Shown here: positions 42,624 through 51,808 of the stretch, piece after piece
How the letters are laid out: every line of letters begins with the position of its first letter
How positions within the stretch are numbered: the first letter of the stretch is position 1
Source of the DNA: Ensifer oleiphilus
GTDB lineage: Bacteria; Pseudomonadota; Alphaproteobacteria; Rhizobiales; Rhizobiaceae
Reading direction: 5' to 3'
NCBI RefSeq assembly: GCF_013371465.1
Contig: NZ_JABWDU010000003.1
Coordinates: 1,054,001-1,118,000, forward strand
DNA length: 64,000 nucleotides
The notes under the pieces: generated by a model
What the model saw: the letters and a program-made list of their open reading frames with translations, nothing else
Databases searched by the model: none
Told to the model about the DNA's origin: nothing
Translations under genes and position numbers: made by a program

Positions 42624-43070
42624 CTACGCCATGGACTTCGAGTAGACCCTCAAGTTCCCAACCTGTTTGTAGTCGCTGGCCTTGTAGTATTCCGCGGCGG
42701 CTCCCTGGCTTTGCGACAAGAGCCAGGCACTTGAAAAACCGGCGTCGTGAGCTTCTGCTTCGAGCAGCTTAAGCAGCCGCTTTCCAATGCCTCTGCCTTG
42801 ATGAGATGGAAGGACGGCGATCTCGGGTATGTAGAGGCCCTTGCCGGAAGCCGATGTGTGCGGGAGGCCGATGGCAAAACCGAGCAATTGTCCGGCCTCA
42901 AGGGCTCCGACCCCCATCCAGCCCGGCGTGGTCGACAATTCGCCCATGCGTGATGTCGCCCCCTCCAGCGACCACTTTTCATTCCAAGGCGGCTCTACGT
43001 AAGCCTGCACGATGATCGTCGCTGCCTGTGACGCGTGGTCCTCATGTATCCGTTGAAAGATGACCGGCAT
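42624..43070 (-). CDS. GNAT family N-acetyltransferase
   Basis: The 148-aa protein has a clear acetyl-CoA site: IPEIAVLPSHQGRGIGKRLL, where Q-G-R-G-I-G is the pyrophosphate loop, followed by LLEAEAHDAGFSSAWLLSQ and a late AAEYYKASDYKQVG with the usual Tyr. The acceptor is unknown. ATG 43070 (MPVIFQRIHEDHA) has GGAG about 7 nt upstream. It stands alone, convergent with the 72-aa gene. Confidence 0.85.
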   Translation of the reverse strand: MPVIFQRIHEDHASQAATIIVQAYVEPPWNEKWSLEGATSRMGELSTTPGWMGVGALEAGQLLGFAIGLPHTSASGKGLYIPEIAVLPSHQGRGIGKRLLKLLEAEAHDAGFSSAWLLSQSQGAAAEYYKASDYKQVGNLRVYSKSMA

Positions 43071-43600
43071 CCAGGCTCCGCTTCGACTGTATTTCCTCAA
43101 ATCGGCATTGATCCAAGGTGAGAATTGTAACGCGCTGCTGCGAAGTGTCGGCTATTGAGTATTCCAATCTTCCGAAAATAACAACTCTACGGTATTGTTG
43201 GTTGCACTTAAAACGCACTGATTGAAAGCAGGGTGTTGTCAGCGACGGTCGGTCTTGATCTCTCAACTCCAGCAGGGATTGCTGCAACCCGAAGACATCG
43301 TGGAGATGGCGATGCATGGCTATGGGCTTCAACAGTCATCTTCCTCGAAGAAATGAATGGTCGGTCTGTCTCATGCTGTGTGCCTCGCATCAGTATCTGC
43401 CAGCGAGACGGCGAATGTCTCTGCCTGCGGACAGAGGTGCGAGGCGGGGGGCTGCTGAGGGCGCTCGGGTTTGCGTGGGTTCCACCCCACGACTTCCGAA
43501 GGTTGGTCGCGAACACAGGGCTATCGGGACCCCGCTTGGTCGGTTTCAGCAGCGGATGACGTGCCCCACTCGGCATGCACCGAGTCGTCTGCCACCGGAC
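43071..43600. other. 530-bp gap without a convincing gene
   Basis: Long overlapping frames exist on both strands (43233-43559 + and 43208-43576 -), but neither has a ribosome binding site or a recognisable protein, and they shadow each other. The left 130 bp (about 43090-43220) is AT-richer than the surroundings and probably carries the promoter of the acetyltransferase gene. Nothing else is supported. Confidence 0.45.
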
Positions 43601-43629
43601 GCAAAAAGGCCGGCAAGAATGCCGGCCTC
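43601..43629 (-). terminator. Rho-independent terminator of the symporter gene
   Basis: AGGCCGGC (43607-43614) and GCCGGCCT (43621-43628) pair perfectly around a 6-nt loop. On the - strand the stem is followed by a TTTTTGCG run (43601-43607). It lies 37 nt after the stop of the symporter gene. Confidence 0.85.
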
Positions 43630-43665
43630 CGTGGTCTGTTGCTCCAATGGTGCTGACTGAAGAAA

Positions 43666-45024
43666 TCAGGCGGCCTGAAGAGCGGCGTCCGTCTCCGGAT
43701 CTTCAATCGACTTCCCGGCATTGTACACGGCCTCGTCGAGAATGCCTTCGCGCTTGGCAACGATCGTCGGCACCAGCGCCTGTCCGGCGACGTTGACGGC
43801 GGTGCGTCCCATATCGAGGATCGGGTCGATCGCGAGCAGCAGGCCGACGCCCTCAAGCGGAAGCCCGAGCGTCGACAGGGTGAGCGTCAGCATGACGGTG
43901 GCGCCGGTCAGGCCGGCGGTCGCCGCCGAGCCGAGCACCGAGACGAAGACGATCAGCACATACTCCTGGATGCCGAGCGGCACCCCAAAAAACTGGGCGA
44001 TGAAGATCGCCGAGATTGCCGGGTAGATCGCAGCGCACCCGTCCATCTTGGTCGTGGCGCCGAGCGGCACGGCAAAGGCCGCATATTCGCGCGGCACGCC
44101 GAGGCTCTTTTCAGTGACCGCTTCGGTGACCGGCAGGGTGCCGACCGAAGACCGCGATACGAAAGCAAGCTGGATGGCCGGCCAGGCGCCGGCGAAGAAG
44201 CGCGAGGGCTTCAGGCCATGCGCGATCAAAAGCGCGGGATAGACGACGAATAGCACGATGGCGAGCCCGATGTAGATTGCCGCTGCGTACCAGCCGAGCT
44301 GCGCCAGCGTTCCCCAGCCATATTGCGCCACGGCGCGGCCGAGCAGGCCGATCGTGCCGATCGGCGTCAGCCGAATGACCCACCACAGGATCTTGCGGAC
44401 GATGACGAGCAGCGACTGGTTGAAGGCGAGAAAGGGCTTGGCGGCGTCACCGGCTTTCAGTGCCGCTGCGCCGAACACGATCGAGACGACGAGGATCTGC
44501 AGCACGTTGAAGTTCAGCGACGTGCTGGCACTTCCCTCCGTCAGCTTGGTACTTGCCTCCAGGCCCAGGATGTTGGCGGGGACCAGGCCTTTCAGGAAAT
44601 CGAGCCATGAGCCGGCATAGGACGGGGCCTTGGCAGCTTCCTGCGACACGGCCGAGCCGATGCCGGGCTGGATGATGAGGCCGAGCGCTATCGCAATGAC
44701 AACGGCGATGAGCGAGGTGATCGCGAACCACAGAAGCGTTTGCCAGACCAGCTTTGCCGCGTTCTGCAGCGTCGCCAGATTGGCGATGGAGGCAACGATC
44801 GCGGTAAAGACGAGCGGCGGGACCAGGGCGCGCAGAAGCTGCACGAAGATGCTGCCGATCGTCTGAAGCGTCACGGTCAGCCAGTTGGGGTTGCCGGCCG
44901 CGTCGACGCCCATGTTGCGGGCGACAAGGCCAAGCAACAGTCCGATGACCATGGCAGCGAGAACCTGGAAGCCGAACGACAGGAAAAACGGCTTCGGCGG
45001 GGATTTGATTGTAGCTTGGGACAC
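43666..45024 (-). CDS. Dicarboxylate/amino acid:cation symporter (DAACS family)
   Basis: The 452-aa membrane protein has about eight helices and two hairpin loops. SRSSVGTLPVTEAV is the serine-rich hairpin-1 motif of the family, and TTKMDGCAAIYPAI (T-x-N-MDG variant) and GLPLEGVGLLLAIDPILDMGRTAVNVAGQ carry the Asp and Asn residues for cation and substrate binding. It would import a C4-dicarboxylate, glutamate or cystine-type substrate with Na+ or H+. It is single, with an operator-like repeat upstream (45097-45120) and its own terminator. Confidence 0.9.
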   Translation of the reverse strand: MSQATIKSPPKPFFLSFGFQVLAAMVIGLLLGLVARNMGVDAAGNPNWLTVTLQTIGSIFVQLLRALVPPLVFTAIVASIANLATLQNAAKLVWQTLLWFAITSLIAVVIAIALGLIIQPGIGSAVSQEAAKAPSYAGSWLDFLKGLVPANILGLEASTKLTEGSASTSLNFNVLQILVVSIVFGAAALKAGDAAKPFLAFNQSLLVIVRKILWWVIRLTPIGTIGLLGRAVAQYGWGTLAQLGWYAAAIYIGLAIVLFVVYPALLIAHGLKPSRFFAGAWPAIQLAFVSRSSVGTLPVTEAVTEKSLGVPREYAAFAVPLGATTKMDGCAAIYPAISAIFIAQFFGVPLGIQEYVLIVFVSVLGSAATAGLTGATVMLTLTLSTLGLPLEGVGLLLAIDPILDMGRTAVNVAGQALVPTIVAKREGILDEAVYNAGKSIEDPETDAALQAA

Positions 45025-45096
45025 GATTTACACTCGATTGATTGATGGAGCGGAGCGTCAGGGAGGCAGCATCCGCAACGAGGGCAAATTAGTCCA

Positions 45097-45120
45097 GGTT
45101 GCAAAGGAGTATAAGCAACC
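45097..45120. promoter_or_regulatory. Inverted repeat upstream of the symporter gene
   Basis: GGTTGC (45097-45102) and GCAACC (45115-45120) are exact complements with a 12-nt AT-rich centre. The element is 73 nt before the symporter start on the - strand, suiting an operator or activator site. The arms are short, so the call is tentative. Confidence 0.35.
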
Positions 45121-45266
45121 GTTTGGCTCGGGAGCAATCATGGGTGGAATAATTTTCCCGGTCGGCGAAATCGGCTGATGTCGATCGTGGCGCATGTCTG
45201 TCTCATAGCAATCCGACATCACTGCCCTATCTGAAGTCCGTGGATTTCACCCGGAGGAGACGGAGC

Positions 45267-45698
45267 ATGCAGATCAATCGCACAGGACAGGCAAAATGGG
45301 CTGGCGGCCTCAAGGACGGCAAAGGCCAGATTTCGACGCAGAGTGGCGCGCTCAAGGAGTATCCCTACGGCTTTGCTACGCGTTTCGAAGGCGTACCCGG
45401 TACCAACCCGGAGGAGCTTATTGGCGCAGCGCACGCCGGCTGCTTTACCATGGCCTTGTCTTTGATTTTAGGTGAGGCCGGCCTCACGGCCGACAGCATG
45501 GAGACCACCGCCAAGGTCACGCTCGAATCCGTCGCCGACGGCTTTGCGATCACCGCGATCCATCTGTCCCTGAAGGGGCGTGTGCCGGGCGCGGATCTGA
45601 CGAAATTCACCGAGCTCGCCAACAAGGCGAAAGCGGGATGCCCGGTGTCGAAGGCGCTTGGTGCTGTTCCCATCACACTCGACGTCAGCCTGGGATGA
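45267..45698 (+). CDS. OsmC/Ohr family peroxiredoxin-like protein
   Basis: The 143-aa protein has the two redox Cys of the family: Cys59 in AAHAGCFTMAL and Cys125 in KAGCPVSKAL, and NRTGQAKWAGGLKDGKG at the N-terminus as in OsmC. It reduces organic hydroperoxides in the cytoplasm, using lipoyl-type or thiol reductants. ATG 45267 has GGAGGAG upstream; the nine upstream codons of the frame are not needed. Monocistronic and convergent with the luciferase-like gene. Confidence 0.92.
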   Translation: MQINRTGQAKWAGGLKDGKGQISTQSGALKEYPYGFATRFEGVPGTNPEELIGAAHAGCFTMALSLILGEAGLTADSMETTAKVTLESVADGFAITAIHLSLKGRVPGADLTKFTELANKAKAGCPVSKALGAVPITLDVSLG

Positions 45699-45830
45699 GA
45701 GACGTCAGCCCGGCGACGATCGGATCGCCCTGGCGTGATCGGGATCAGCCGGGCATGAGCGTGGGAGCGGACGTGAGGCGGCAGCCTATCGCGGATAGAT
45801 AGGCGCGCCGCGACGACAGCGTCCTGTCGC

Positions 45831-46853
45831 TCAGCGCCAGCCAAGCGCGGGAGCGACGTGCTTGAGGATCGCTTCAATCACGTGGGCGTTGTAGTCGACG
45901 CCGAGCTGGTTGGGGACGGTCAACAGCAGCGTATCGGCTTCCGCCACCGCTTCATCGCCGGCAAGTTGCTTGATCAGCACGTCCGGCTCGGCGGCGTAGG
46001 ACCTCCCGAAGATAGCCCTCGTGTTTTCGTCGATGAAGCCGATCGTGTCCTGCTCCTTGCCGCTCTGGCCGAAATAGGCGCGATCACGATCATCGACGAT
46101 CGCAAAGATGCTGCGGCTGACGGAAACCCGGGGCGTGCGGGCGTGGCCCGCTTCCTTCCACGCCTGCCGATAGGCGCGGATCTGTGCGGCTTGCTGCACG
46201 TGGAAGGGCTCGCCGGTCTCGTCGTCCTTCAGCGTGGAACTCTGCAGGTTCATGCCGAGCTTTGCCGCCCAGACGGCGGTGGCATTCGAGCTTGAGCCCC
46301 ACCAGATGCGGTCGCGCAGACCGTCTGAATGGGGCTCGAGCCGCAGCAGGCCCGGCGGGTTCGGGAACATGGGCCGCGGGTTCGGTTGGCCGAAGCCGTT
46401 GCCTTTCAGCGCTTCGAGAAACACTTCCGCGTGGCTGCGGCCCATATCCGCATCCGATGTGCCGTCCTGCGGTACGTAGCCGAAATAGCGCCAGCCATCG
46501 ATCACCTGCTCGGGCGATCCGCGGCTGAGACCGAGCTGCAGGCGAGAACCCGATATCAGGTCCGCGGCACCGGCATCTTCAGCCATGTAGAGCGGGTTTT
46601 CATAGCGCATGTCGATGACGGCCGTGCCGATCTCGATGCGCTTCGTGCGTGCGCCGACGGCGGCCAGCAGCGGGAACGGAGAGGCCAACTGCCGGGCGAA
46701 ATGATGCACGCGGAAATAGGCGCCGTCCGCGCCGAGTTCTTCGGCAGCAACCGCAAGGTCGATCGACTGCAAAAGCGCGTCGCCGGCGGAGCGGGTCTGC
46801 GACTGGGAGGATGGGGTCCAATGGCCGAAGGAAAGGAATCCGATTTTCTTCAC
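45831..46853 (-). CDS. LLM-class flavin-dependent oxidoreductase
   Basis: The 340-aa protein has the bacterial-luciferase-like fold: MKKIGFLSFGHW start, AEELGADGAYFRVHHFARQLASPFPLLAAVGARTKRIEIGTAVID (read in parts), where the conserved H-H and the IEIGTAV strand shape the flavin site, and WWGSSSNATAVWAAKLGMNL. Such proteins oxidise a substrate with reduced FMN or F420; the substrate here is unknown. Strand order and length match group 1 luciferase-like monooxygenases. Confidence 0.88.
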   Translation of the reverse strand: MKKIGFLSFGHWTPSSQSQTRSAGDALLQSIDLAVAAEELGADGAYFRVHHFARQLASPFPLLAAVGARTKRIEIGTAVIDMRYENPLYMAEDAGAADLISGSRLQLGLSRGSPEQVIDGWRYFGYVPQDGTSDADMGRSHAEVFLEALKGNGFGQPNPRPMFPNPPGLLRLEPHSDGLRDRIWWGSSSNATAVWAAKLGMNLQSSTLKDDETGEPFHVQQAAQIRAYRQAWKEAGHARTPRVSVSRSIFAIVDDRDRAYFGQSGKEQDTIGFIDENTRAIFGRSYAAEPDVLIKQLAGDEAVAEADTLLLTVPNQLGVDYNAHVIEAILKHVAPALGWR

Positions 46854-47182
46854 GATAGCGCCGCCTGGGAATGTGTCATTGTTACTATCTTAGATGGCAT
46901 AAGACCGGGCCGCGCGACAGTCACTGCAGGCCGAACGCTGTGTTTCCGATCTGCTCACGGACCACCATGTGGCACCAACCTCGGGGAGAAGCCGCAGCCT
47001 GACGCCGTGCCTGTCGCGGGCCACGTGGGTGCGCTTTCCGACGGCGCAGCATGGTATATATTGGATCCAGGCAGGTCGCTTGCGCCGATCGCCCTTTAGC
47101 CGGAGTTCATGGCGTACGGCGCCCCTTGTAGCAGATCTGACCGTTCCCGGCTCTAAGGGCCAGGCGAGAGGAATGAGGCCCA
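46854..47182. other. 329-bp divergent gap without a gene
   Basis: The region separates the flavoprotein gene (-) and the DUF2254 gene (+). Open frames within it run into the following gene in another frame and show no recognisable protein. It should hold both promoters. Confidence 0.5.
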
Positions 47183-48460
47183 ATGCGCTGGAACAAGTTG
47201 TACGCGCTGAAGAGCTACATGCGGTCCTCTCTGTGGGTCGTGCCATTTTTCGCGCTCGTCTTGCAGCAAGCCTTCTTCCGCGCTGTGCTTGTATTCGAAC
47301 AGTGGACGGAATGGGTGCCGCTGTGGCCCTTGGAGACCGAGGGTACGGTTGCAGCGATGCAGGCGATCATCAGCCTGGCGCTTTCGTTCATCGTCTTCAC
47401 GTTCGGCTCCCTGCTCGTCGCCATACAGATTGCGAGCGGGCAGCTTACGCCGCGTATCATCGCGACAACCCTGCTGCGCGATAACGTGATCCGTTTCACC
47501 GTCGGCCTGTTCATCTTCACCCTGCTTTTTGCCATCGGGGCGATCAGCCGTGTCAGTACGTCGGCTCCGTCTCCCATCATGTGGATCTCGGGGATCCTGG
47601 GCGTTCTGTCGTTGGCCGCCTTTCTCTATTTCATCGATTATTCCGCCCGGCTATTGCGTCCCGTCAGCATCATCCATCGCGTGGCCGAGCAGGGCTTTGC
47701 CGTTATCGAGGCGGTGTATCCCGGCCGGTTGTCGGATGTTGACGAACAACCACAACCGGACCAGCCGCGAGAGAAGCCGGGAAGCGTCGTGTTGCATGTC
47801 GGTTCTTCGGACATCGTTCTTGCTGTCGACGTGAAGGCCCTGACCATTCAAGCGCATCGAGCGGACGGCGTGATCGAGCTTGCTGCGCGCGTCGGCGACT
47901 TTGTCTCATACGGGCAACCGCTGTTCCGCTTGTATGGTGGCGCCAAGGAAATACCCGCCAAGGACCTTCGCGCCAGCGTCGTCTTCGGCCGAGAGCGAAC
48001 CATCGAGCAGGATCCGACCTTCGCCTTCAGGGTTATCGTCGACATCGCCACCAAGGCGCTTTCAAAGGCGATCAACGACCCGACGACAGCGGTGCTCGCC
48101 ATCGATCAATTGCAGAGACTGCTACGCAGTGTTGGTGCGCGCGAACTGCGCAACGAATACGTCCGTGACGCCCAGGGACGTCTTCGCGTGGTGTTTCCGA
48201 CGCCGAACTGGGAGGATTTCGTGCAGCTTACGTGTCGGGAAATCCGGATCTATGGAGCGGAAAATCTACAGATCGCAAGGAGGCTGCACGCGATGATCGA
48301 CGACCTCGAAGCGGTGCTGCCGGAAAGCCGGAAGGGTTCGTTGAGCATAGAACGCAACCTGCTCGACCAGACGATCGACAAAGTCTACCTGTTGCCGGAG
48401 GATGCGGCGCTCGCGCACATTGCCGATACGCAGGGGCTGGGAGGCTCCCCTAAAGCATGA
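47183..48460 (+). CDS. DUF2254 family membrane protein
   Basis: The 425-aa protein has four membrane segments in its first 155 residues (around 14-34, 62-86, 97-121 and 128-152), then a soluble part with a conserved core: FVSYGQPLFRLYG, FGRERTIEQDPTFAFRVIVDIATKALSKAINDPTTAV (read in parts), which is the signature region of DUF2254 proteins. Function unknown; a channel or regulatory membrane role has been considered for the family. The ATG at 47183 has GAGAGGAATGAGG upstream. Confidence 0.85.
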   Translation: MRWNKLYALKSYMRSSLWVVPFFALVLQQAFFRAVLVFEQWTEWVPLWPLETEGTVAAMQAIISLALSFIVFTFGSLLVAIQIASGQLTPRIIATTLLRDNVIRFTVGLFIFTLLFAIGAISRVSTSAPSPIMWISGILGVLSLAAFLYFIDYSARLLRPVSIIHRVAEQGFAVIEAVYPGRLSDVDEQPQPDQPREKPGSVVLHVGSSDIVLAVDVKALTIQAHRADGVIELAARVGDFVSYGQPLFRLYGGAKEIPAKDLRASVVFGRERTIEQDPTFAFRVIVDIATKALSKAINDPTTAVLAIDQLQRLLRSVGARELRNEYVRDAQGRLRVVFPTPNWEDFVQLTCREIRIYGAENLQIARRLHAMIDDLEAVLPESRKGSLSIERNLLDQTIDKVYLLPEDAALAHIADTQGLGGSPKA

Positions 48461-48604
48461 CTGACGTTCGCGCGTCCGCATCGCCTTCGACCGGGGCATG
48501 TTCTCGATGAAATCGTCCAGACCATAAAGGCCGCCAGCCGTTTTTGACCAGGCTTTTGAATGAGCACGTACCGCCGCAAGGCGCACCATCGCCCCACCAG
48601 ACAC

Positions 48605-49633
48605 TCAGCGCTCGGCATCCATATCCGCCGCCTCGAGGTCATGGCGGAGTGGAAAGCGGTGGCCGCGATGCCCAGCTGATTCAGGTCTCTTCCTGAACTG
48701 CCGGCGGTAGCTTGCCGGCGAGATGGAGAAGGCGCGGGTAAAGTGCTGGCGCAGCGAGACGGTGGAGCCGAATCCCGCCATCTCTGCGACCCGTTCGATC
48801 GGGCAGGAGCCGGTTTCAAGCAGGCGCTGCGCGGTCGCCAGTCGCTGGTTGAGCAGCCATTGCGTGAACGTCGTACCGGTCGCCTTTCGGAAGTGCCGGG
48901 TGAAGCTGCGCAGGCTCATTCCGGCTCGCGCCGCCAGCTTTTCGAGCGACAGTGGCTCGTCCAGATGCGCGATGGCCCAGTTGATCGTCGCGCCGAGCTG
49001 CACTTCGCTGACGGCCGCCGGTATTGGCTTCTCGATATATTGGGTCTGGCCGCCATGGCGATGCGGCGCCACGACCAGTCGTCGCGCAATGCGGTTGGCA
49101 ATTTCCGCTCCATGATCGCGGCGCACGATATGCAGGCAGCAATCCATTGCGGCGGCTGTCCCGGCCGATGTGAGAATGTCGCCATCATCGACGTAGAGCG
49201 CATCCTGATCGAGGGCGACCTGCGGGTAATGTCGTTGGAACTCCTCGGCCCAGGCCCAATGGGTGGAGGCCGGGCGCCCGTCAAGCACTCCGGCTTCCCC
49301 CAGGACGAAGGTGCCAAGACACAGGCCGACCAGCCGCGCGCCGCGTGCGTGTGCCGCCTTCAGGCTCTGCAACAACGCCTCGGGCGGCCGCTCGTCCGGA
49401 TCCCGCCAGGCCGGTACGATGACGGTGTCGGCCTCGCCCAGGTGGCTGAGATCATGCGTCACCTCGATGCGGAAGCCGGAGCCGGTGGGAATAGAACCGA
49501 TGTTCTCGCCGCAGATCAGCAGCCGGTAGCGGGGCACTCCGAGCTTCAGCATTTCGTCGCCGAACACGATGCAGGGCACCGAGAGGTGGAAGGCGCTGAT
49601 GCCTTCAAAGGCGATGACGGCGATGGTGTGCAT
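48605..49633 (-). CDS. GlxA-type AraC family regulator (DJ-1/PfpI domain)
   Basis: The 342-aa protein has an N-terminal DJ-1/PfpI-like domain (1-180: HTIAVIAFEGISAFHLSVP, GARLVGLCLGTFVLGEAG with the Cys at the nucleophile elbow, TSAGTAAAMDCCLHIVRR) and a C-terminal AraC double HTH (about 215-315: LEKLAARAGMSLRSFTRHFRKATGTTFTQWL, VAEMAGFGSTVSLRQHFTRAF, read in parts). It would sense a metabolite and control the divergent hydrolase gene. ATG 49633 was preferred over 49696 since it begins the first strand. Confidence 0.9.
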   Translation of the reverse strand: MHTIAVIAFEGISAFHLSVPCIVFGDEMLKLGVPRYRLLICGENIGSIPTGSGFRIEVTHDLSHLGEADTVIVPAWRDPDERPPEALLQSLKAAHARGARLVGLCLGTFVLGEAGVLDGRPASTHWAWAEEFQRHYPQVALDQDALYVDDGDILTSAGTAAAMDCCLHIVRRDHGAEIANRIARRLVVAPHRHGGQTQYIEKPIPAAVSEVQLGATINWAIAHLDEPLSLEKLAARAGMSLRSFTRHFRKATGTTFTQWLLNQRLATAQRLLETGSCPIERVAEMAGFGSTVSLRQHFTRAFSISPASYRRQFRKRPESAGHRGHRFPLRHDLEAADMDAER

Positions 49634-49695
49634 CGGTGCTGGTATCCCGTTCCGCGGAGTTGGCCAGAACCTAGCATATATTGTCATTTCGGCCA

Positions 49696-49707
49696 CTTTC
49701 GCGAAAG
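49696..49707. promoter_or_regulatory. 12-bp palindrome in the glxA-like/hydrolase gap
   Basis: CTTTCGCGAAAG is an exact palindrome centred in the 126-bp divergent region, about 52 nt before the hydrolase start. It may be a binding site for the GlxA-type regulator or another dimeric factor. Confidence 0.35.
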
Positions 49708-49759
49708 CGCCGCGTGCGGGATTTTTGCGCCATCAACAACGTGAAAGGACTTTCCCGTC

Positions 49760-50377
49760 ATGCAGCACCCAACCATCCGTGCCATCGCTGGAGCGACAGC
49801 ACCGCAAAGTATCGATCCGGCCAAGACCGCCCTGCTGGTCATCGACTTTCAGAACGAATATTTCAGCGGCCGGATGCCGATCCCGGATGGTGCGAAGGCG
49901 CTGGGCAACGCCAAGCGCCTTATCGACCGCGCCGATGAGGACGGCATGAAAGTTTACCACGTGCAGCACGTGACACCGGCCGGAAGCCCTATCTTTGCCG
50001 AGGATAGCGAGACCTCCCGGTTTCACGAGGCAATCCAGCCGTCCGCCCATCATTCGGTGGTGCGCAAAACGTCGGTCAGTGTGTTTCCGACCACCGACAT
50101 CGACCGGCAGCTGAAAGAGGCCGGCATCGATACGTTGATCATCGCGGGTCTGATGACCCATGCCTGCGTTACCGGTGCCGCCCGCGATGCCGTGCCGCTC
50201 GGCTACAATGTGATCGTCGCCGACGACGCTTGCGCCACGCGCGACCTCGATATGGCGGATGGCAACACCGTCAGCCACGTCGCTCTGCACCGCGCAGCTC
50301 TGGCCTCGATTGACGACACCTTCGGCGACATCGTCACGACCGATCGCCTCCTGGCTCTGCCGCTTTCGGGCAAATGA
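49760..50377 (+). CDS. Isochorismatase-like cysteine hydrolase
   Basis: The 205-aa protein has the Asp-Lys-Cys triad of the family: Asp29 in ALLVIDFQNEYF, Lys103 in HSVVRKTSVSVF and Cys136 in GLMTHACVTGAARDA, with a cis-peptide-type region before the Cys. Relatives hydrolyse nicotinamide, N-carbamoyl amides, ureas or isochorismate. The substrate is unknown. Divergent from a GlxA-type regulator, which probably controls it. Confidence 0.9.
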   Translation: MQHPTIRAIAGATAPQSIDPAKTALLVIDFQNEYFSGRMPIPDGAKALGNAKRLIDRADEDGMKVYHVQHVTPAGSPIFAEDSETSRFHEAIQPSAHHSVVRKTSVSVFPTTDIDRQLKEAGIDTLIIAGLMTHACVTGAARDAVPLGYNVIVADDACATRDLDMADGNTVSHVALHRAALASIDDTFGDIVTTDRLLALPLSGK

Positions 50378-50498
50378 GGCGTTGGCAATCCGCCGCCTTT
50401 GGCGACGCGTGCTGCGGGCAGGTGAAGAACGCGGTTGGCGGCCGTCCCGACCCTGCAGAAATGCGGGATCTCGGCCGCCAACCGGTTGGGCTTTCAAC

Positions 50499-51698
50499 TC
50501 AGCCCGGCTGGAGGGCCACCTTGCGAGACATCGCAACGAGCGAGGCGCCCAACAGCGCAGCCAGTGCGGCGAACAGGAACACGCCGGCAGGTCCCTGGAG
50601 TTCGACGATCACGCCGCCGAGGATTGCCCCCGTCGAGATGGCGATCTGGAATGTCGTCAGCGTCGCAGCACCGGCACCTTCCGCCTCGTCGCCGGCAGCG
50701 CGACTGATGAAAGACTGGACGCTGACGGGCAGAGCGCCGAAGGCGAAACCCCAGGCGGCCGTCGCTGCAGCGGCAATGGCCGGCAGCACGCCACCGACGG
50801 CGAGAAGAAGAGCCGTGGCGGTGATACCGACAGCCGCCAGCATCATGGCAAGCCGCGTGTTGCGCTCCGCCAGGAAACCTCCGGCGATGTTGCCGAAGAA
50901 ACCGCCGATACCGAAGGCGAGAAGGATCGCGGTGATCATCTCGACGTCAAATCGCGGCACCTGTTCGAGATAGGGGCGGATATAGGTGAAGCCGGCAAAG
51001 TGGCCGGTGACAACCAGCAGGATCGTAGCAAGACCGAGCCGGATCGCCGGGCGCCTGAGAACTCTGGCAATCGTCGCGAGGCTGGTGGTGCCGATTGGGG
51101 GCAACGATGGAACGGTCAGTGCCTGGACGATAAAGGTGATCACTCCGACTGCGGCTGCAAGCAGGAACGCATAGCGCCAGCCGAGCGTGGCGCCGATCCA
51201 CGCACCAACGGGTGCGGCGCACACTGTTGCGATCGATACGCCTGACATGACGATCGCCATGGCGCGGGGCATCAGCCTGCCGGGAACCAGCCGCATGGCG
51301 AGCGCCAGCGACATGGCCCAGAAGCCGCCGAGCGCAACGCCGAGCAGGACGCGCGCCGCAAGCAGGAAGGGAAGGTTCGGCGCAAAACCCGCCATCAGGC
51401 TTGAAACGACGAGCAGGCCTGTCAAAGCCAGAAGAACCGTTCGCCGGTCGAACCGTCCCGTGTAGACGACGATTGCCGGACCGGCGACCGCCGCGACGAC
51501 GGCGGTCGTCGTCACCGATTGCCCGGCCGCCCCGACGCTGACCCCGAGATCCGCCGACATCGGCGTCAGCAGGCTTGCCGGCAGAAACTCTGCCGTCACC
51601 AGGCCGAAAACTCCAAGCGAAAGGGACACCACGGCACCCCATCGCGCTCGGCTCTGGTCGTCCGTCGAGGCCGCTGATTTTGTCACCAAGCCATCCAT
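50499..51698 (-). CDS. MFS transporter, DHA1 (12-helix) type
   Basis: The 399-aa protein has 12 predicted helices. FGLVTAEFLPASLLTPMSADLG in helix 1, YTGRFDRRTVLLAL (motif A) and VCAAPVGAWIGATLGWRYAF (motif C) are those of the AraJ/YdhP/NepI drug or nucleoside exporter group. It faces an AraC regulator gene with a divergent start 110 bp away and is convergent with the isochorismatase-like gene. Confidence 0.9.
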   Translation of the reverse strand: MDGLVTKSAASTDDQSRARWGAVVSLSLGVFGLVTAEFLPASLLTPMSADLGVSVGAAGQSVTTTAVVAAVAGPAIVVYTGRFDRRTVLLALTGLLVVSSLMAGFAPNLPFLLAARVLLGVALGGFWAMSLALAMRLVPGRLMPRAMAIVMSGVSIATVCAAPVGAWIGATLGWRYAFLLAAAVGVITFIVQALTVPSLPPIGTTSLATIARVLRRPAIRLGLATILLVVTGHFAGFTYIRPYLEQVPRFDVEMITAILLAFGIGGFFGNIAGGFLAERNTRLAMMLAAVGITATALLLAVGGVLPAIAAAATAAWGFAFGALPVSVQSFISRAAGDEAEGAGAATLTTFQIAISTGAILGGVIVELQGPAGVFLFAALAALLGASLVAMSRKVALQPG

Positions 51699-51808
51699 AT
51701 TCTTGATCTCCGCAATTGTTGATGGCGAAAATAGGTGGGATCTTCAGGAGTTTCTATGCTAGAAAATCCAAAAGACTGTGCCGTTTCTCCAAATTTGCCG
51801 GTGGGCTC

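Noticed and set aside
43208-43576. Overlapping + and - frames of more than 100 codons in the 43.1-43.6 kb gap
   Set aside because: They shadow each other, lack ribosome binding sites and give no recognisable protein.
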